Source of the DNA: Taeniopygia guttata
Lineage: Eukaryota > Chordata > Aves > Passeriformes > Estrildidae
Direction: 5' to 3'
Length of the DNA stretch: 64,000 nucleotides
Assembly (NCBI RefSeq): GCF_048771995.1
Contig: NC_133063.1
Span: 65,529,014 to 65,593,013 of the forward strand
Part shown: positions 62,871 to 64,000 of the stretch, in pieces
Layout of the letters: the number at the start of each line of letters is the position of its first letter
Position numbering within the stretch: position 1 is the first letter of the stretch
Position numbers and translations under genes: made by a program
The notes under the pieces: model-generated
The model's input: the letters and a program-made list of their open reading frames with translations, nothing else
What the model was told of the DNA's origin: nothing
Databases searched by the model: none

Positions 62871-64000
62871 GAATAAAGTGAGGTTGACAACATGACACTC
62901 AAATGAGGCCATCCAAATTACTTAAGGAAATTCTAATGCTGAAGGTAGCAGGATGTTGAGACAGTATGATGGGGAACGTGATTCTTGGCTGTGCTGGTTA
63001 CTCCTACCTGAGTATCTGCCTCTAACTTCTTTCTCTTGCTGTTACACATGTTCTCTAGTCATATAGTCCTGATTGGCAGCACCTTTCCTCATAGCTGGCA
63101 AGGATCTTAGCTGCCCCAGCCTTTGTCACCATTTTTTTTTCTGAACTTCAGAGCACATTTCAACTATACTCCAAAGCACAGTACACAAATGGTGCTGGTC
63201 ACATCTTCTGTGCATCTAGTATGTTGGCCAGGTGCCTTGTGCAGCAATCCTGCTGGTTTTTTTGACACGTCCCTTGATGCCTTGCTGTCTTGTTGGCCTC
63301 CACAGGAACAAGTGAGAAGATTACTCTGGCAGAGCTGGATGTACCCTGAGCCAGAGAGAGCAGAGCCATTCCTACAGTCATTGGTGGAGGTTTGCTCCCT
63401 GCTGCCTGGGAGATTAGGCAGCTACTGTGCTTTGACTTGCCTTGCAGTTGCACAGTGGAAGCATGTTGGTGGTGAGACAGTCTGAACCTCTCTCTTGTTC
63501 TGAACAAAGAGCTCATCTAGCAAAACAACTAAATACTGTTCCAAGCCAAAAGTAAACTTTTCACCATCCTCCTGGTTTAACTTTAACCCAGAACTGATCC
63601 AGTCCACCCCAAGGTCACACTTGCTTGTGACAGTATGAGGAAACACCATGATCACACAGCTGGGAAAGGCTAATCTACTTCTCAGGTGTGGCATAAGCTT
63701 GACCTTGTGAAATATTGACATGGTGCACATAAAATGCACTGATTTTCAACTCCCTGATGCTTTCATGGATGCTGCACTGATTATTTTTTAGCATCTAAAC
63801 CTTTAATCGCTAATAGGTAAGAAGAGCTTTTTGTTGTCTTAGTGTTCGAATTGCAAAGCTGGCACTGTTCAGGAATGCATTTATTGTAAGCTGAAGACAA
63901 TCACCTTTATACCAACCAATCCTGCCCAAGAGTACAGCCTCCCCTTCTCCACTCCCCCCAAAAAATATTTAAGCAACCACCTCCACCTTCCTAGGCTATA
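62871..64000. other. Right end of window, no gene recognised
   Basis: Overlapping 105-120 codon open frames on both strands at 63123-63739 with no identifiable domain; probably chance. Confidence 0.5.

Noticed and set aside
44711-64000. F2RL1, the expected neighbour upstream of S100Z
   Set aside because: Its large GPCR exon would appear as a frame of more than 300 codons, and none is present.
1-64000. Bacterial-type systems, CRISPR arrays, operons
   Set aside because: Intron-containing vertebrate genes and avian repeats throughout; the only regular array is a simple pentamer without spacers.

Overview
The window looks like nuclear DNA from a bird, probably a songbird. Genes are split by GT-AG introns, non-coding sequence dominates, and the main repeats are CR1 LINEs (at least nine 3' ends, several ending in the avian ATTCTATG-type terminal repeat). 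There is also a tRNA-Ile-like SINE with a CR1 tail, of the kind described in zebra finch, and one clear ERV-type solo LTR. Species cannot be fixed from the sequence alone.

Two protein-coding genes can be fully read, both on the minus strand. CRHBP (corticotropin-releasing hormone binding protein) runs from the ATG at 31132 to the stop at 22926 in seven coding exons; spliced, they give 322 codons, the same as the human protein. All ten structural cysteines, the single N-glycosylation sequon and a TATA box about 100 bp upstream of the ATG are visible. S100Z (EF-hand S100 protein, 99 codons) runs from 44693 to 43259 in two coding exons. The same-strand order S100Z then CRHBP matches mammalian 5q13. 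The flanking mammalian neighbours F2RL1 and AGGF1 were looked for and not seen.

Layout: 1-22.6 kb is intergenic, downstream of CRHBP, and contains CR1 copies, LTR material, the SINE and small tandem repeats. 22.9-31.2 kb is CRHBP. 31.2-43.2 kb is the CRHBP-S100Z spacer. It holds the most striking structure in the window, an uninterrupted 1,211-bp pentanucleotide array (CCTCT on plus, AGAGG on minus, about 242 copies) at 39218-40428. 43.26-44.71 kb is S100Z coding sequence. 44.7-64 kb is the S100Z 5' flank with old CR1 copies, an LTR-like fragment that overlaps a possible S100Z 5' exon, and poly-purine/poly-pyrimidine simple repeats.

The two genes are not functionally linked in any known way. 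CRHBP is a secreted protein that sequesters CRH and urocortin; S100Z is a cytosolic calcium sensor. No new molecular system is supported. The best leads are the pentamer array, an in-frame open extension upstream of the CRHBP ATG, and the candidate S100Z leader exon. The very long open frames over the array are an arithmetic consequence of a stop-free 5-bp repeat and are not genes.
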